Assembly (NCBI RefSeq): GCF_000410875.1
Contig: NZ_AROI01000003.1
Location: 186,001-250,000 of the forward strand
Origin: Halopseudomonas pelagia CL-AP6
Lineage (GTDB): Bacteria; Pseudomonadota; Gammaproteobacteria; Pseudomonadales; Pseudomonadaceae
Direction: 5' to 3'
Length of the DNA stretch: 64,000 bases
Part shown: positions 10,072-17,194 of the stretch, piece after piece
Layout of the letters: each line of letters begins with the position of its first letter
Numbering within the stretch: the first letter of the stretch is position 1
Notes under the pieces: generated by a model
Databases searched by the model: none
Told to the model about the DNA's origin: nothing
What the model saw: the letters and a program-made list of their open reading frames with translations, nothing else
Position numbers and translations under genes: made by a program

Positions 10072-10845
10072 TTACTGATCGAAACCGGGGTTAACCCGCT
10101 GCACTTTGCGCAGTAGCGCCGGCCAGGCCAGGTTCGCACCAGCGCCCTTGGTGACCTTGCGCATGCTCTCACGTGCGCCATCAAGGATCTGCTGCGGGAT
10201 AGGAATCAATTCACCACTGCCCGCTTGGGCGCTGATCTGAATTTCACAGCAGCGCTGCAGGGTGTACATGGCCAGAAAGGCTTCTGCGACTGACTTGCCG
10301 CAGGTCATCAAGCCGTGATTGCGCAGGACCATATTGTTGGTGTTACCCAGATCCGCCTGCAACCGCACCTTCTCTTCATCATTCAGCGCTACACCTTCGT
10401 AATCGTGATAGGACAGGCTGCTTAATACGAAAATAGACTGTTGGGAGATCGGCAGAATGCCATTCTTCTGTGCGGAAAGGCCAACACCCGCTGCTGTATG
10501 CGTATGCAGTACACAACCGGCATCATGACGCACCTCATGTACCGCGCTATGAATGGTAAAACCGGCCGGATTGATATCGTAGGGCGTGTCCGTCAACTTG
10601 TTGCCGTGCAGATCAATCTTGACCAGGTTAGAGGCGGTCATCTCCTCGAACATCAACCCATAGGGGTTGATCAGAAAGTGCTCTGTGCCTGGGATCTTGG
10701 CTGATACGTGGGTGAACACCACGTCATCCCAACCGTACATCGCAATCAAACGATAACAGGCGGCCAGATCAACACGTACTTGCCACTCTTCGGCACTCAC
10801 TTGGTCTTGCAAGTTAACGACTGGCAATGGCTGCATTGCGTTCAT
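10072..10845 (-). CDS. Class II aldolase/adducin family protein
   Basis: A 257-residue member of the zinc-dependent class II aldolase/adducin family (fuculose- and ribulose-phosphate aldolase relatives). The metal-binding HTHT motif (CVLHTHTAAGVGLSAQ) and a later RNHGLMTCG motif are present, and FTHVSAKIPG marks the N-terminal part. The substrate is not known; many pseudomonad members of this clade have no assigned sugar. The start at 10845 is chosen for its AAGAGGA ribosome site 8 nt upstream. An earlier in-frame ATG at 10974 lies inside the divergent regulator gene and is unlikely. It is divergent from the Crp/Fnr regulator, with about 119 bp between the starts. Confidence 0.88.
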   Translation of the reverse strand: MNAMQPLPVVNLQDQVSAEEWQVRVDLAACYRLIAMYGWDDVVFTHVSAKIPGTEHFLINPYGLMFEEMTASNLVKIDLHGNKLTDTPYDINPAGFTIHSAVHEVRHDAGCVLHTHTAAGVGLSAQKNGILPISQQSIFVLSSLSYHDYEGVALNDEEKVRLQADLGNTNNMVLRNHGLMTCGKSVAEAFLAMYTLQRCCEIQISAQAGSGELIPIPQQILDGARESMRKVTKGAGANLAWPALLRKVQRVNPGFDQ

Positions 10846-10964
10846 CGGCTTAATCCTCTTGTCTAAGATGAAAAATGAGAGCCTTTCCAGGCGCCCAGGC
10901 TTGTCACATCCCCGGTTAGTTGCGGCATACTGTGGGGTGTTCAATATAAAAGAGAGTCTAGACG

Positions 10965-11720
10965 GTGACAGCAAAGCGGACTGTCAAACAGGTTACAGTC
11001 GCCGCATCAGTAGATAACGGCAAACTATCCAAACTGCTGCAGAACAATCGCTGGTTCAATGAGCTTCCGGAATACTGCCTGGAGGAAATGCTCGCGCTGG
11101 CAAAAATTCGCCAATTAGATGACGGCGAGTGCGTGTACGCCAAGGACGACGAGCCCGACGGCTTGTATGGTGTCATCACCGGCGCGGCACGTATCAGCAA
11201 TATCGGCCCGGACGGCCGTGAGGCGGTGCTGGCGGTTCTGAGCCCAGGTAGCTGGTTTGGCGAGATCTCCCTGTTCGATGGGCTACCGCGCTCCCACGAT
11301 ACGCATGCCAGCGGATCTACCGAGCTATTGCTGATCCCGCGCAAGGGCTTTCAGCAACTGCTGGATCGCCGGCCGGAGCTCTATCCTCTGTTCATGCGCC
11401 TGTTATGCCGCCGCATCCGTATTTCTTTCGCCATGCTTGAGGACAGCGCGCTGTTACCGCTGCCGTCACGCCTGGCCAAACGCTTGTTGATGCACGCGCA
11501 CAATTATGGCCAGACGGACGACGAAGGCGGCCGCCCTTCTGTGCAACTCTCACAGGAATCGCTCGGCCTGATGCTTAATAGCTCGCGGCAAAGCATCAAC
11601 AAACTGCTTAAACGACTCGAAGCTGCTGGTTGGCTAAACATACGCTACGGGCAGATAGTCATCCTCGATGAAGCGTCACTGACCCGTTTGGCCACAGGGG
11701 AAGCCAGCCTGGAAGGCTGA
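10965..11720 (+). CDS. Crp/Fnr family transcriptional regulator
   Basis: A 251-residue regulator with an N-terminal cyclic-nucleotide-binding-like beta-roll (about 30-145, with DGLYGVITGAARIS and GSWFGEISLFDGLPRSH) and a C-terminal winged helix-turn-helix (about 175-240, with LSQESLGLMLNSSRQSINK). The PGSWFGEISLFDGLPR region resembles the phosphate-binding cassette of Crp proteins, so a small-molecule effector such as cAMP is possible. No N-terminal cysteine cluster for an Fnr iron-sulphur site is visible. The start is a GTG. It is transcribed away from the aldolase gene, which is a candidate target, and converges on the flavodoxin gene with a 15-nt gap. Confidence 0.88.
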   Translation: MTAKRTVKQVTVAASVDNGKLSKLLQNNRWFNELPEYCLEEMLALAKIRQLDDGECVYAKDDEPDGLYGVITGAARISNIGPDGREAVLAVLSPGSWFGEISLFDGLPRSHDTHASGSTELLLIPRKGFQQLLDRRPELYPLFMRLLCRRIRISFAMLEDSALLPLPSRLAKRLLMHAHNYGQTDDEGGRPSVQLSQESLGLMLNSSRQSINKLLKRLEAAGWLNIRYGQIVILDEASLTRLATGEASLEG

Positions 11721-11735
11721 CCCTAAAGCCTAAGA

Positions 11736-12188
11736 TTAACCGGCGACGAGACTGGCCCATTGCTCCAGCCAGGGCTGGGCATCGGATTCTGGCGTGACGC
11801 TTTCGCTGGCATCCAAGCGCAGCATCGGCAAGGCTTCCACTGCCTGCAGTTCAAGCAATAACTCGCGCATCAGCTCGCCACCCTGGCAAAAGGTGTCGCC
11901 GTAAGCAGAATCACCCAAAGCGATCACCCCAAATGGCACAAGGGTCAGCAGCGGAAAGCGGCTCTGCAACTCAAGATAGAAAGGCATGAAGCTGTCAGGC
12001 AGCTCGCCCATACCAGTTGTCGACGTGCACACTAATAGACTATCCGGCTTGGCCGCCAGCAATGCGTCCACCGTGGCCGGCTTGATTCGAATTACATCCA
12101 GGCCAGCTTTTGCGCACACACTGGCCGCCTCATCTGCCACCATATCGGCTGTGCCAAACACCGAACCACTGAGCACCGCTACTTGCAT
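11736..12188 (-). CDS. Flavodoxin (MioC-like)
   Basis: A 150-residue flavodoxin-fold protein that should bind FMN and carry electrons. The phosphate-binding loop is SGSVFGTADMVAD at the N-terminus, followed by the TSTTGMGELPDSF loop and FGVIALGDSAYGDTFCQGG, all of which contact FMN in this family. It is soluble and short-chain, similar to MioC/YqcA-type flavodoxins. From memory, P. aeruginosa carries a flavodoxin gene near its folM-folE-folX cluster (PA3435-PA3439), so this neighbourhood may be ancestral. The redox partner cannot be told from the sequence. Confidence 0.88.
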   Translation of the reverse strand: MQVAVLSGSVFGTADMVADEAASVCAKAGLDVIRIKPATVDALLAAKPDSLLVCTSTTGMGELPDSFMPFYLELQSRFPLLTLVPFGVIALGDSAYGDTFCQGGELMRELLLELQAVEALPMLRLDASESVTPESDAQPWLEQWASLVAG

Positions 12189-12311
12189 GAACTACTCCAG
12201 AGTGTCGCTCAAAAAGAAGCCTATTATGCCGCAGTCTTTAGTCTCGGGGGCGGTAGACAGCGTAGGAGGTTGCTATAGAATGAGTCTAAATATCAGGGGA
12301 ATACTGTTGCA

Positions 12312-12758
12312 ATGATCAATGCCAAACTACTGCAGCTTGTGGTCAACGCGTCGAACGACGGTATCTGTGTTGCCGAGCAAGAGGGCGACGACAACATCCT
12401 TATCTACGTGAACCACGCATTCGAGACGCTGACCGGCTATAAAACCGATGATATCCTCTATCAGGATTGCCGTTTCCTACAAAAGGATGACCGCGATCAG
12501 CCCGGTCTGGATGTTATCCGCCAAGCAGTCAAGGATGGAGTCCCCTGCCGCCAGGTGATTCGCAACTACCGCAAGGACGGCAGTTTGTTCTGGAACGAGC
12601 TGTCCATCACCCCTGTATTCAATGAAGCAGACCAACTCACCTATTACATCGGCATTCAGAAAGATGTCACCGAGCAGGTTGCGGCGCAGCAGAAGGTGCA
12701 AGAACTGGAAGCTGAGATCTGCCGTCTAAGAGCGCAATTAGCGAAACAACAAGGATGA
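12312..12758 (+). CDS. Short LOV blue-light photoreceptor (PpSB-LOV type)
   Basis: A 148-residue single-domain LOV protein without an effector domain, very like P. putida PpSB1-LOV. The PAS core (about 10-120) holds the photoactive motif DCRFLQ, with adduct cysteine Cys53, and the flavin-switch glutamine Gln116 in YYIGIQKDV. These are the same residue numbers as in PpSB1-LOV. Arg61 (phosphate contact) is kept and position 66 is Leu. A C-terminal helix (J-alpha, about 120-148, Glu/Gln-rich) is likely the dimer and signalling element. FMN should form a cysteinyl adduct under blue light. In P. putida such proteins sit beside pplR genes and are needed for light-induced transcription. Here it converges on a LitR-like gene. 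Confidence 0.93.
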   Translation: MINAKLLQLVVNASNDGICVAEQEGDDNILIYVNHAFETLTGYKTDDILYQDCRFLQKDDRDQPGLDVIRQAVKDGVPCRQVIRNYRKDGSLFWNELSITPVFNEADQLTYYIGIQKDVTEQVAAQQKVQELEAEICRLRAQLAKQQG

Positions 12759-13029
12759 GTACGGTATTCCGTGATCGGAGAATATGGCGGGAGCTGTACA
12801 AGTAAACGAATCACGTGGGCTTAATAAAAACCTCAGTTAAAAAACCCCAGTAGCCACAAAGGGGGAAGACGGCTACTGGGGTGCGCAGCTCATGTGATCG
12901 ACGCCGGTGTCGACATACTTAACTTATACACAAGTTATCCATGAATCCGCATTTTGTACAGAAGGATGTAGGATTAATCGTCGCTATTTGTAATAACGTA
13001 TAACGCAACGGCTGTACCTAATGTAGTTT
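12759..13029. other. Convergent intergenic region with two TGTACA elements
   Basis: This 271-bp region lies between the LOV and LitR-like stop codons. It holds TGTACA at 12795-12800 and 12955-12960 (the latter within TTGTACAGAA), a TATACA at 12925-12930, a TGTACC at 13013-13018 and the leftward terminator at 12839-12881. No open reading frame with a credible start was seen. A short transcript is possible but unproven. Confidence 0.5.
12839..12881 (-). terminator. Intrinsic terminator of the LitR-like gene
   Basis: Read on the minus strand, a perfect 11-bp stem (12871-12881 with 12845-12855, 15-nt loop) is followed by six T residues (12844-12839). It lies about 150 nt past the LitR-like stop codon and should end that transcript. 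Confidence 0.82.
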
Positions 13030-13995
13030 TCAGGCATCCAACCTCCCCGCTAGCAGCAATTGCATTTTGGCGGTGAGCCCCTCACATGGCTCACCCAAGA
13101 GCAATGCACCTGCACGCAGCAGATCCGTAGGCTGCACTTCACATAAGGCGCCGACCACCGCTACCGGGCACTCTAGCGCCTGCTCCATCCGCGATAGTTG
13201 CCTGAGCAGATCATCTTCAACCGCACGCTCGCCATACAGGGCGAGCACATCACAGCCACAACGCTGGGCCATATCTGTCAGCTCGGAGAGCGACGGTATT
13301 GCTGGCAGGTAGATCACATCGACGTCCGCAGCAGCAATAAACGTCGCGGCCACCAGCATTTCAAACTCTGCCTGCGGCCCCGGCAGCCCTGCGAGCATGA
13401 CACTGGGGTAGCCCGAACGGCGATAGCTCAAGCGTTGAAACAAACGTCCGCGCAGATAGGCATCCAAAAACGCCCACTGACCTGACACCCCTGCGCCCTC
13501 ACTGCTATCGCGAAAGCGTCGCCATACCGGCATAACCACACCCTCGAACATCACCGACAGCGGATAGTCGCCCTGCACCTGACCGTAGAGCAAATCCAGA
13601 CCGCGCAGATCAAAGCCGTTGACCGCTTCAATCAACCGACCTCGCCACTGCTGCAGATCGGCAGCAGCCAGATTGGCCGCAGCCGTATCGACTTCGGCAG
13701 CGGGCTCGGCCACAGTGGCGGGATTAACTTGCCGGTCGATAATGGATGCCACCTTGCTGACCGCAACACCACGCTCGATCCAGGACATGACCGAGCGCAC
13801 TCGCTCTATATCTGCCATAGAATAAAGCCGGTGCCCACTTGGAGTGCGATGCGGCACCAGCAGGCCATAGCGCCGTTCCCATGCTCTCAAGGTCACGGGG
13901 TTTACCCCGGTGAGCCTGGAGACTTCACGAATCGGATACAGATCCTCATTATTAAGATCCAGGGACGGCGCTAGAGAAGCTGGCTTTTCAGTCAT
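13030..13995 (-). CDS. MerR-family LitR/CarH-like light-response regulator (class II, PplR type)
   Basis: A 321-residue regulator. A MerR-type winged helix domain is at about 15-85 (LYPIREVSRLTGVNPVTLR, then WERRYGLL and RTPSGHRLYS). A CarH/LitR-type helical plus cobalamin-domain-like region follows (about 115-315). The position of the cobalamin-ligand histidine in CarH-type proteins appears as GPQAEFEML, without His, so adenosylcobalamin is probably not bound. That is the hallmark of class II LitR (P. putida PplR). In P. putida, PplR proteins bind TGTACA-type direct repeats and need LOV proteins to respond to light. The start at 13995 (MTEKPAS...) gives a normal N-terminus; an upstream in-frame start at 14100 would cross operator-like sequences. 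Three TGTACA sites precede it. Confidence 0.88.
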   Translation of the reverse strand: MTEKPASLAPSLDLNNEDLYPIREVSRLTGVNPVTLRAWERRYGLLVPHRTPSGHRLYSMADIERVRSVMSWIERGVAVSKVASIIDRQVNPATVAEPAAEVDTAAANLAAADLQQWRGRLIEAVNGFDLRGLDLLYGQVQGDYPLSVMFEGVVMPVWRRFRDSSEGAGVSGQWAFLDAYLRGRLFQRLSYRRSGYPSVMLAGLPGPQAEFEMLVAATFIAAADVDVIYLPAIPSLSELTDMAQRCGCDVLALYGERAVEDDLLRQLSRMEQALECPVAVVGALCEVQPTDLLRAGALLLGEPCEGLTAKMQLLLAGRLDA

Positions 13996-14054
13996 GTGGT
14001 CATATCTACTTACAGTGAAAGTCAGTGTTCCGTGTTTTAACGATTGTGGAGTGC

Positions 14055-14117
14055 TGTACAGGGCCGCTAAATTGATCCCCATTGTACAGAAGTTAGGCAA
14101 TAGCTAAAGCCTGTACA
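14055..14117. promoter_or_regulatory. Cluster of three TGTACA elements in the divergent litR-like/DCC promoter region
   Basis: TGTACA occurs at 14055-14060, 14083-14088 and 14112-14117 in the 170 bp between the divergent LitR-like and DCC genes. The middle copy is part of ATTGTACAGAA, which recurs upstream of folM. TGTACA is half of the PplR1 consensus reported for P. putida. The full spacing (12 nt) to a second good half-site is not met here, so operator function and autoregulation are inferences. Confidence 0.55.
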
Positions 14118-14165
14118 TCACTTAGAAGCTGCCTGCTACCGCAGGCTCTCCAACAGGCCGACACC

Positions 14166-14618
14166 ATGACCTCCAATACCCTGCCTACCACTGCATGCTG
14201 GCCACTAACGCTCTATTACGATGGGCAATGCCCTCTGTGTCTACGCGAAATACAATTGTTTTTGAAGCGAAACCAGCGAGGAAGGTTGCACCTTCTGGAT
14301 ATTTCCGCAATCGAGACCAAGCCACTGCCAGGTTTGACCCGGGAGCAAATGCTCAACTGTTTACATGCCAGCTTCAACAACGGACGGGTCGTCTCGGGAA
14401 TAGACGCAACTTATTGGAGCTACTGTGCAGTAGGCCTTGGCTGGTTAGTAAAACCACTGGCATGGCGCTGGGCGCGGCCATTCTGGCAATGGAGCTACCG
14501 GCAATTTTGCATGATCAGGCCACATCTGACCAAGATAATACCCATGCCAGCCGGCAACGCTTGCAGTAGCGGGCAATGCCAACAGCGAACGACTCGGCGC
14601 AAATCCGGGTTGGAGTGA
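14166..14618 (+). CDS. DCC-family thiol-disulfide oxidoreductase-like protein (DUF393)
   Basis: A 150-residue DCC (DUF393) protein. The family signature YYDGQCPLC appears at about residues 18-26, with a CxxC-like Cys-Pro-Leu-Cys pair, in a thioredoxin-like setting. A GIDATYWSY segment and a hydrophobic, Trp-rich stretch (about 94-115) follow. The C-terminus adds CSSGQC, another cysteine pair. Members are predicted thiol-disulfide oxidoreductases, but no reaction is proven. It is divergent from the LitR-like gene and its upstream region holds the TTGTACAGAA element, so light control is plausible. The start is the ATG at 14166, with no strong ribosome site. Confidence 0.82.
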   Translation: MTSNTLPTTACWPLTLYYDGQCPLCLREIQLFLKRNQRGRLHLLDISAIETKPLPGLTREQMLNCLHASFNNGRVVSGIDATYWSYCAVGLGWLVKPLAWRWARPFWQWSYRQFCMIRPHLTKIIPMPAGNACSSGQCQQRTTRRKSGLE

Positions 14619-14630
14619 GCGCCAGGCGCC

Positions 14631-14894
14631 TTACTGGCGCCCAATAATCTCATCTTGTGGCACGATAACCGTCAAAGAGACTCCGCGAAAGCCCCATGCG
14701 CGCAACGCTGCGCGCACCTCCGCCAACCCCGACCAGTAACGGGGACGCCCACGCCCATCAAGCAGCAATTGAGGACCCAGGCCTTCAGCCTGGATCTGCA
14801 CCGCGTACCGTCCCAGAGCGCTATGCGTGATAATATTCAGTGTCAGTGTCGGGACCACTTGGCTAGCTCGCTTGAGATCTGCGCCTAACATCAT
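14631..14894 (-). CDS. Small conserved-looking protein of unknown function
   Basis: An 87-residue soluble protein (MMLGADLKRASQ...), convergent with the DCC gene (12-nt gap) and divergent from folM. The pattern of a short beta-rich core (YAVQIQAEGLG, then LLLDGRGRPRYW) and a helix (SGLAEVRAALRAWGF) recalls small pseudomonad proteins such as DUF6482, but I cannot assign it firmly. Two adjacent ATG codons (14894 and 14891) are possible starts, with GAGG about 11 nt upstream. A TGTACA element (14937-14942) lies 43 bp before its start, so it may belong to the same light-linked set. Confidence 0.6.
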   Translation of the reverse strand: MMLGADLKRASQVVPTLTLNIITHSALGRYAVQIQAEGLGPQLLLDGRGRPRYWSGLAEVRAALRAWGFRGVSLTVIVPQDEIIGRQ

Positions 14895-14936
14895 GAAGCG
14901 GTGCCTCTATCGGATAATGGCCGGAGCCAAAATTAT

Positions 14937-14942
14937 TGTACA
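14937..14942. promoter_or_regulatory. TGTACA element upstream of the small unknown gene
   Basis: A single palindromic TGTACA lies 43 bp upstream of the leftward 87-residue gene, in the divergent region shared with folM. No second half-site at 12-nt spacing was found, so this is only a candidate LitR-type site. Confidence 0.35.
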
Positions 14943-15032
14943 AAAAAGTCGATCAACGCCACCTTTTCAACTCATAAAGAGTGATGAAACCGCCTAAAAG
15001 CGAGCAATTGTAGCTAAATACTTTCAAACAAT

Positions 15033-15056
15033 TGTACAGAATACAGTATTGGTATA
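15033..15056 (+). promoter_or_regulatory. Candidate LitR/PplR operator upstream of folM-folE-folX
   Basis: TGTACA (15033-15038), exactly 12 nt, then GGTATA (15051-15056). This matches the PplR1 consensus T(G/A)TACA-N12-TGTA(C/T)A reported for light-inducible P. putida promoters at 11 of 12 positions. It lies 89 bp before the folM start codon. The same ATTGTACAGAA core occurs at 14081-14091. Confidence 0.6.
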
Positions 15057-15144
15057 AGTTTAGGCAGGATTTGGCAATTCGTCGCCGTTGCCGCAGTACC
15101 CCCGGCCCGAGATTGCCAAGTCCTACCCAGAATACGAGACAGAC

Positions 15145-15846
15145 ATGACAGGCCAACAAAGCATATTGATCACGGGAGCAGGTCAGCGTATCGGCCTGCA
15201 TTGCGCCAAGCGACTGGCCGAAGATGGCTATCATGTGATCATTACCTGCCGTCATTTGCGCCAGGAGTGGCTGACCGAGCCGCTGAAAGGAATTGAAGCG
15301 ATACTGGCTGATTTCTCCACCATGAGTGGAATCGAGCAGTTTATCGACACATTGCGAAGCCGCGCCCCAAAACTACGCGCGATCATTCACAACGCTTCTC
15401 TCTGGCTCGACGACGACGCTGGCGCCGACGCGTTCCAGACCCTATTTATGCTGCACATGCAGGCACCCATGCTCATCAATAATGCCTGCCTGGAGTTGCT
15501 GGATCCGGACCGCCAAACAGATATCATTCATCTAACCGATTACGCGGCCCAACAAGGCAGCACCCATCACATGGCTTACTCTGCCAGCAAGGCAGGCCTG
15601 GAAAATCTGACGCTGTCCTTCGCCAAACGGCTGGCACCCAGTGTCAAGGTCAACTCGATCGCCCCGGCGCTGATCATGTTCAACCCCGAAGATGATCAGG
15701 CCTACCGTGAGCGCACACTGAATAAGTCGGCATTGGGTATAGAGCCAGGGCCGGATGTGGTCTACCAGTCAATACGTTACCTGATGGACAATTGCTACAT
15801 CACCGGAACCAGCCTGACCCTAAACGGCGGCAGACACCTGAAATGA
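15145..15846 (+). CDS. folM: Dihydromonapterin reductase FolM (short-chain dehydrogenase)
   Basis: A 233-residue SDR enzyme matching FolM, the NADPH-dependent reductase that converts dihydromonapterin to tetrahydromonapterin. It shows the cofactor motif [16 protein letters not shown], the catalytic YSASK with upstream HLTDYA, and the C-terminal LNGGRHLK closely like E. coli FolM (LDGGRHLR). The GQRIG loop (rather than GxGxxG) is typical of pteridine reductase-like SDRs. The ATG at 15145 is chosen to place the nucleotide-binding strand at the N-terminus. Its last codons overlap folE (ATGA), so the two are translationally coupled. A LitR-type box lies upstream. Confidence 0.92.
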   Translation: MTGQQSILITGAGQRIGLHCAKRLAEDGYHVIITCRHLRQEWLTEPLKGIEAILADFSTMSGIEQFIDTLRSRAPKLRAIIHNASLWLDDDAGADAFQTLFMLHMQAPMLINNACLELLDPDRQTDIIHLTDYAAQQGSTHHMAYSASKAGLENLTLSFAKRLAPSVKVNSIAPALIMFNPEDDQAYRERTLNKSALGIEPGPDVVYQSIRYLMDNCYITGTSLTLNGGRHLK

Positions 15847-16430
15847 CACCCCACGAGACTCCAGAGATGAGCCTAGAAGACCTAACCCAGAACTACCACA
15901 ACATCCTCTCCGGCCTAGGTGAAGACCCGCAGCGCGAGGGCTTGAAAGGCACTCCGCTGCGCGCGGCGAAAGCGATGCAGTTTCTCTGCCGCGGCTATGA
16001 CCAGTCACTAGAGGAGATCGTCAATGGCGCATTGTTCGACTCCACCAACGATGAAATGGTGATCGTCAAGGATATCGAGCTGTATTCACTGTGCGAACAT
16101 CACCTGCTGCCCTTTATCGGTAAAGCACACGTCGCCTACATCCCCACCGGCAAGGTGATCGGATTATCCAAAGTGGCACGTATCGTCGACATGTATGCGC
16201 GACGCCTGCAGATCCAGGAAAACCTGACTCGGCAGATTGCCGATGCACTGCAATCGGTGACCCAGGCCAAGGGCGTTGCGGTAGTCATCGAAGCCAAACA
16301 CATGTGCATGATGATGCGCGGCGTGGAAAAACAGAACTCCTCAATGCACAGCTCGGTGATGCTCGGTGCCTTTCGCGAGTCAGTGAATACCCGTCAGGAG
16401 TTTCTGCAACTGATCACGAGAGGGAGCTAA
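15843..16430 (+). CDS. folE: GTP cyclohydrolase I
   Basis: A 195-residue FolE, which makes dihydroneopterin triphosphate from GTP, the entry to folate and monapterin synthesis. Zinc and catalytic motifs are present: [20 protein letters not shown] (Cys and His ligands) and [17 protein letters not shown] (second zinc Cys, conserved His). The length is slightly below the usual 200-220. I chose the ATG at 15843 because it overlaps the folM stop as ATGA; an alternative ATG at 15867 is possible. folX follows after one nucleotide. P. putida folE is known to be light-inducible through PplR regulators, which fits its place next to the LOV/LitR genes. Confidence 0.95.
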   Translation: MTPHETPEMSLEDLTQNYHNILSGLGEDPQREGLKGTPLRAAKAMQFLCRGYDQSLEEIVNGALFDSTNDEMVIVKDIELYSLCEHHLLPFIGKAHVAYIPTGKVIGLSKVARIVDMYARRLQIQENLTRQIADALQSVTQAKGVAVVIEAKHMCMMMRGVEKQNSSMHSSVMLGAFRESVNTRQEFLQLITRGS

Positions 16431-16431
16431 C

Positions 16432-16809
16432 ATGCCTCGTCTGGCACCCGGCATGGCACGCATCAGAGTCAAAAATCTGATGCTGCGCACCTATATCGGC
16501 ATCAACGAAGACGAAATCCGTAACAAGCAAGATGTGCAGATCAATTTGACTATCCTGTATCCGGCCGCTGATGCGGTCTCCGGCAACCAGATTGAGCAAG
16601 CACTGAACTACCGCACTATCACCAAGGCCGTTATCAGTCATGTTGAAGTTCACCGCTTTGCGCTACTCGAACGGCTGACGCAGGAAGTGCTGGACCTGAT
16701 CATGACCCATCCCCAGGTGCACTACGCGGAAGTGGAGGTGGACAAACCTCATGCCCTGCGCTTTGCCGAGTCGGTTTCCATCACCCTGAGCGCTAGCCAC
16801 GATAACTGA
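16432..16809 (+). CDS. folX: Dihydroneopterin triphosphate 2'-epimerase FolX
   Basis: A 125-residue protein of the FolB/FolX fold. It begins [23 protein letters not shown] and contains [17 protein letters not shown] and EKPHA-like [14 protein letters not shown], matching FolX, which epimerises dihydroneopterin triphosphate to the monapterin form. FolB aldolase is a close paralogue; the operon with folM and folE argues for FolX and a tetrahydromonapterin route. It is the last gene of the folM-folE-folX operon. No clear terminator follows, so some read-through to the DUF1244 gene is possible. Confidence 0.9.
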   Translation: MPRLAPGMARIRVKNLMLRTYIGINEDEIRNKQDVQINLTILYPAADAVSGNQIEQALNYRTITKAVISHVEVHRFALLERLTQEVLDLIMTHPQVHYAEVEVDKPHALRFAESVSITLSASHDN

Positions 16810-16888
16810 GATAACCGAGCCATTGCCGCTGTGCTGAGGGGCCAGTATCATCCCCGTCAACATGTCCCGATCAAGCGGAGCTGAACAC

Positions 16889-17194
16889 ATGACCAAGCAA
16901 GAACGCATTGAATTGGAGGCAGCCGCCTTCAGGACGCTACTCGGCCATCTGAGCAGCCGCAAGGATGTGCAGAATATTGATCTGATGACCTTGGCTGGCT
17001 TCTGCCGCAACTGCCTGGCCAAATGGTACAAGAGCGCCGCCGATGACATGGATATCGAACTGTCGTTGGAGCAGGCGCGCGAAGCCATTTACGGCATGCC
17101 CTATGCCGAGTGGAAAGCGCGCTACCAGAAAGAAGCCAGTCCAGCACAGCAGGCTGCGCTGGACAAGGCTCAAAACACCGCGAGCAAACCATGA
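16889..17194 (+). CDS. DUF1244 family protein
   Basis: A 101-residue soluble protein of the DUF1244 family (seen in many proteobacteria, function unknown). The conserved block LAGFCRNCLAKWY (Cys pair) followed by YGMPYAEWKARYQ is diagnostic. I set the start at 16889 because GGAG sits 9 nt upstream; an in-frame ATG at 16862 lacks a ribosome site. It overlaps the hopJ-like gene by ATGA, so the two are co-translated. This pairing of DUF1244 and HopJ looks like a conserved unit, but no function can be assigned. Confidence 0.88.
   Translation: MTKQERIELEAAAFRTLLGHLSSRKDVQNIDLMTLAGFCRNCLAKWYKSAADDMDIELSLEQAREAIYGMPYAEWKARYQKEASPAQQAALDKAQNTASKP

Noticed and set aside
14083-14117. A full PplR direct repeat at the DCC promoter
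   Set aside because: The TGTACA copies are 28-29 nt apart and the sequence 12 nt after each is not a good second half-site; only the element before folM fits the published spacing.
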